A DNA stretch of 7,687 bases from NCBI GenBank assembly GCA_964599655.1, contig CAZRGV010000222.1, forward strand, positions 1-7,687, read 5' to 3'. This stretch comes from CAZRGV01 sp964599655. Its GTDB lineage: Bacteria; Planctomycetota; Planctomycetia; Isosphaerales; Isosphaeraceae. Of the stretch, positions 4,970-7,687 are shown piece after piece (the stretch's first letter is position 1; every line of letters begins with the position of its first letter). Position numbers and translations under genes: made by a program. The notes below the pieces were generated by a model. The model was not told the DNA's origin and ran no database searches. It saw only the letters and a program-made list of their open reading frames with translations.

Positions 4970-6357
4970 ACGCGATTCACGAGTTCGTGGGCCGCCGTCA
5001 CGATGGTCGTTTCCACCTCCTCGGACAGGGGCGTCGGGAAGGTCGAATAATAGTAGGCTTCCAGCCCCTCGTAGCCTCCCTCGCGAATGACCCTCGCCGA
5101 GCCGACATAGCCGAAGACGTCGTTGGCATACGCCGCGACCCAGAGCGCGGGGCGATCGTCGCCGCCGAGTTCTCGCTTGAGCCGAAGGGCGTAGTCGGCC
5201 ACAACCTCGCCGGCCAGGGCCACCATCGTGAGCTGGTCGCCGATCGCGAACGCCTGGATCGGATAGGGATACGACGAGCGAATCGGCTCGTGAGCGTCGA
5301 GGGCGGCGAGCATCCGCTTCGCGTGGGCCTGCCGGCCCGAGCCGGGCTCCTGGAGTCGCTGCTCGTACGAGGCCCGATCGGTCGGCCCGGCAAAACGGAT
5401 CGTCGGCTCGGCCGACGCCGCGCGGATCGTGCCGCTCAGCGCGGTCAACGGGCCGTTCAGCGTCGACTCGACGGCCTCCGCCAGCGCATGCCCATGCTCG
5501 CGGGCCAGGTCGACGGTCCCTCTTGGATTCGGGTTCGCATCCCCCGCGCATCCGGTGATGAACAGGGCCACGGCCCCCGGATGGGCCTTCTCGATCTCGG
5601 CCTGGGCAAAGCCGGCATAATCACCGGAGAGCTTGAGCATATCGGCGCCGAGCGTCGTGTTGTGACAGGCGTAACCGAAGACCACCGCCAGCAGGTTCCC
5701 CCTGGCGTCCTCGACCCGCAAGACAGGCAACGAGCGATCGGTTGGGCCGTCGGGATTGAGGCCGATCTTGAATCCATTGGCCGTCTTCTCGCGACGATTG
5801 ATAGCGAACCCTGCCTCACCGAGGCCGAACGAGGCCGTCGCCGGCTTCAACGCCGAGATCGCGTCGTGGGCGACCCGAACGAGTTTCTCCTCCAGGTCGT
5901 GGCGGAACCGGCCGTTGTTCTTCGCCTCGTCGGAGTTGGGATCGATGCCATAGGCGTTCATCGTCTTGTCAAGATACTTCGCGATCGGCCCGGTGTGCGT
6001 GTGCGACGCGAACAGCGCGATCGACTCCTCGGGAATACCGTCCTCGTCGTGAAGTCGTCGCTTGACCAGGTCACTCAGAGCGCGGTCGAATCCGATCAGG
6101 TCGGCCGTAATCCAGACGAGGGTATGCCCCTGCCCATCTCGAATCGCCAGGGCCTTGGCACGGATCGGCAGGAGCACGCCATTCGAAGGTGCCTTCCTCG
6201 CCGCGTAACCCGCCATCCAGACCGGAGCCTCGGGGGTGATGTCGATGCTCGACGCCCCCGCCGACCATGGTGTGCCGTTGTCGAACTCGACAGCCCGGGC
6301 AGGGGACAGCAGGACGACCCCGACGATCAATCCCAGAAAGGCGCGGAATGTGTTCAT
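4957..6357 (-). CDS. Exported neutral/alkaline ceramidase N-terminal-domain hydrolase
   Basis: A 466-residue protein with a signal peptide (MNTFRAFLGLIVGVVLLSPARA, in two parts 1-12 and 13-22). The rest matches the ceramidase_alk domain: WSAGASSIDITPEAPVWMAGY (start of the fold), SHTHTGP (118-124) and CHNTTLG (231-237) supplying the histidines expected to bind zinc, GCAGDANPNPRG (269-280), LAGEVVADYA (381-390) with the expected Glu ligand, and YANDVFGYVGS (410-420) plus YEGLEAYYY. True neutral ceramidases carry the nucleophile Ser in GDVSPN; here that position is Asn275. At 466 residues it is also well short of canonical enzymes (about 650-780) and lacks the C-terminal immunoglobulin-like domain. 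It is probably a zinc hydrolase acting outside the cytoplasm on an unknown substrate, not a proven ceramidase. ATG 6357 is preferred because the signal peptide begins there; an in-frame TTG at 6372 would add five residues. Neither has a strong ribosome binding site. It is convergent with the regulator and divergent from the DUF1501 gene. Confidence 0.88.
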   Translation of the reverse strand: MNTFRAFLGLIVGVVLLSPARAVEFDNGTPWSAGASSIDITPEAPVWMAGYAARKAPSNGVLLPIRAKALAIRDGQGHTLVWITADLIGFDRALSDLVKRRLHDEDGIPEESIALFASHTHTGPIAKYLDKTMNAYGIDPNSDEAKNNGRFRHDLEEKLVRVAHDAISALKPATASFGLGEAGFAINRREKTANGFKIGLNPDGPTDRSLPVLRVEDARGNLLAVVFGYACHNTTLGADMLKLSGDYAGFAQAEIEKAHPGAVALFITGCAGDANPNPRGTVDLAREHGHALAEAVESTLNGPLTALSGTIRAASAEPTIRFAGPTDRASYEQRLQEPGSGRQAHAKRMLAALDAHEPIRSSYPYPIQAFAIGDQLTMVALAGEVVADYALRLKRELGGDDRPALWVAAYANDVFGYVGSARVIREGGYEGLEAYYYSTFPTPLSEEVETTIVTAAHELVNRVRHP

Positions 6358-6403
6358 CGCCGCTGCATCCAAAGAGACTTGTCAGAGGAAATCAACGCGA
6401 TGT

Positions 6404-6457
6404 CCGCCAGGCTAACGCCGCTCGATCGTCGGCTCAATGCCCTGGCGGGTCGAACCC
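6404..6457. repeat. Nested inverted repeats in the ceramidase-like/DUF1501 divergent gap
   Basis: CCGCCAGG (6404-6411) and CCTGGCGG (6441-6448) are a perfect 8-bp inverted repeat around a 29-nt interior, which itself holds GCCG/CGGC (6417-6420 and 6430-6433). A small GGGT-CGA-ACCC hairpin (6447-6457) overlaps the right arm. The gap (6358-6567) must carry promoters for both flanking genes, so this may be an operator or a leader structure. No clear -35/-10 boxes are visible. Confidence 0.35.
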
Positions 6458-6567
6458 CCGTTTGCGACACGTCGAGAATCCGAGGAATGCCCCCTGGTGT
6501 TGCTCGCAACGATGGGTTAGGAGAGGAAGGGGCACGATCGACGTCGGCCGACGGGAGCATCCGCGCC

Positions 6568-7687
6568 ATGAACCGGTTGAACGTAGGCGGAATCCAGAGA
6601 CGGGACGTGCTGAAGGCGGGCCTGATCGGGTCTCTCGCGGGATCGTCGTCGCGAGCCTGGGGCGGAACCGGCCCGGCATCGTCCGAGTCGTCGTCCTCGA
6701 CCAGGGGCTTCGGCCGGGCCCGTTCGTGCATCCTGGTCTACCTGCTCGGCGGGCCGCCCCACCTGGATATGTGGGACCTCAAGCCCGACGCGCCCGCCGA
6801 GATCCGAGGGCCCTTCAAACCCATCCTCTCCGCCGTGCCGGGCTTCCACGTCTGCGAACACATGCCGCGCCTCGCCTCGGCGGCGGCTCGCTACGCGTTG
6901 GTGAGGTCGGTCTCACACCCGAACCATAACCACACGCACATGATCTACTACACCTTGACCGGCCGGCACATGACCAGCCCGAATCCGAATGACAACGTGC
7001 CGTTTCCGCCGTCGCGCGCCGACCACCCGCATCTCGGCTCGGTCGTGGCGAGGTTCCGCCGCGACGATTCGGGGCTGCCGGGCTTCGTGGCGTTGCCGTC
7101 GTTGAGCATCCGGATGTCGCCCGTGACGCTGATGGGCGGCAACGCGGGCTTCCTCGGACCGAGATACGACCCTCTTGCGATCAACGAAGACCCGACCCAG
7201 CCCGAGTCGCTTCGCGCGGTGATCCGACCCGAATCGGTGGACCTCGATCGATTCGAACGCCGGGAAATGTTGCTGGCGAGCATCGACGGCCGACCGGCCT
7301 CCGCTGGCCCTTTGCACGACTACGGCGAGGTCCGCGAGTCGGCCGTCCGGCTGATGGGCGACGCGCGATCGGCCTCGGCCTTCTTCCTCGACCACGAGGA
7401 CCCTCGCCTCCGCGACCGTTACGGCCGGCACCGCTTCGGCCAGAGCCTCCTGCTCGCGCGCCGGCTTGTCGAGTCGGGCGTGTCACTGGTCGCCGTCCAC
7501 TTCAACTTCATGTCAAAGTGCGACGGCTGGGACACGCATCAAAAGAACCACGAATGCCTCAAGGACGAGCTCCTGCCGCTGCTCGATGAGGGCCTGTCGG
7601 CGCTACTGGAGGATCTCGACCAGCGAGGGCGGCTCGACGAAACGCTGGTCGTCTGCATGGGAGAGTTCGGCCGCACCCCTCGAATCA
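6568..7687 (+). CDS. DUF1501 domain protein with twin-arginine-type leader, 3' end cut by window
   Basis: The first 373 codons of a DUF1501 protein; the frame is open to the last base. The N-terminus IQRRDVLKAGLIGSLAG resembles a twin-arginine (Tat) signal, so the protein is probably exported folded. Typical family sequence follows: SCILVYLLGGPPHLDMWD and LKPDAPAEIRGPFKPI (about 53-86), HMPRLASAAARYALVRSVSHPNHNH (about 98-122 in two parts), the TLTGRH segment, RDRYGRHRFGQSLLLARRLVESGV (about 282-305), and GWDTHQKNHECLKDELLPLLD with LDETLVVCMGEFGRTPRI. The fold belongs to the alkaline-phosphatase-like superfamily, but the activity is unknown. DUF1501 genes are abundant in planctomycetes, often beside DUF1549/DUF1553 cytochrome-containing proteins; no such partner is visible here. 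Family members are usually about 430-480 residues, so roughly 60-110 are missing. ATG 6568 is supported by GGGAG (6553-6557) 10 nt upstream and by the leader position. It is divergent from the ceramidase-like gene. Confidence 0.92.
   Translation, partial: MNRLNVGGIQRRDVLKAGLIGSLAGSSSRAWGGTGPASSESSSSTRGFGRARSCILVYLLGGPPHLDMWDLKPDAPAEIRGPFKPILSAVPGFHVCEHMPRLASAAARYALVRSVSHPNHNHTHMIYYTLTGRHMTSPNPNDNVPFPPSRADHPHLGSVVARFRRDDSGLPGFVALPSLSIRMSPVTLMGGNAGFLGPRYDPLAINEDPTQPESLRAVIRPESVDLDRFERREMLLASIDGRPASAGPLHDYGEVRESAVRLMGDARSASAFFLDHEDPRLRDRYGRHRFGQSLLLARRLVESGVSLVAVHFNFMSKCDGWDTHQKNHECLKDELLPLLDEGLSALLEDLDQRGRLDETLVVCMGEFGRTPRI

Noticed and set aside
6440..6470. T-arm-like GGGTTCGACCC on the minus strand suggesting a tRNA or tmRNA end
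   Set aside because: The stem pairs only three bases in T-arm register, and no acceptor stem, anticodon arm or CCA-side sequence can be built around it.

Overview
The window is GC-rich and strongly suggests a planctomycete, with Isosphaeraceae-like relatives as my best guess. This rests on the gene families present: a DUF1501 protein with a twin-arginine-type leader, a neutral/alkaline ceramidase N-terminal-domain protein, an exported thioredoxin-TPR protein, and a XylR-type regulator joining a LacI-like sensor to an AraC-type DNA-binding domain. There are six protein genes, one cut by the right edge. I see no rRNA or tRNA gene, CRISPR array, transposase or phage gene.

Layout, left to right. 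Positions 1-373 hold no gene I can support. They contain a good intrinsic terminator for the first gene and an isolated boxA-like motif. Three minus-strand genes follow: the thioredoxin-TPR protein (374-1357), an HpcH/HpaI-type class II aldolase (1577-2374, TTG start), and a zinc-independent MDR-family oxidoreductase (2513-3523). A XylR/AraC-type regulator (3693-4877) lies divergently on the plus strand. The 169-bp gap between it and the oxidoreductase carries short palindromes that could be operators. Convergent to the regulator is an exported ceramidase-like hydrolase (4957-6357, minus). Divergent from that is the 5' part of a DUF1501 gene (6568 to the window end).

How the genes may work together: the oxidoreductase and aldolase are in line and could be co-transcribed, with the regulator sensing a sugar-like ligand and controlling them. 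This would be a small local regulon for catabolism of a sugar or sugar acid, but that is inferred from gene order and families, and the substrate cannot be read from the sequence. The thioredoxin-TPR, ceramidase-like and DUF1501 proteins all carry export signals and look like separate transcription units of the cell-envelope inventory typical of planctomycetes.

No clearly new multi-gene system is visible. The items most worth following are the uncharacterised regulator/oxidoreductase/aldolase cluster with its palindromic intergenic region, the ceramidase-like protein with Asn where the family nucleophile Ser is expected, the structured element just upstream of the aldolase ribosome binding site, and the nested inverted repeats between the ceramidase-like and DUF1501 genes.
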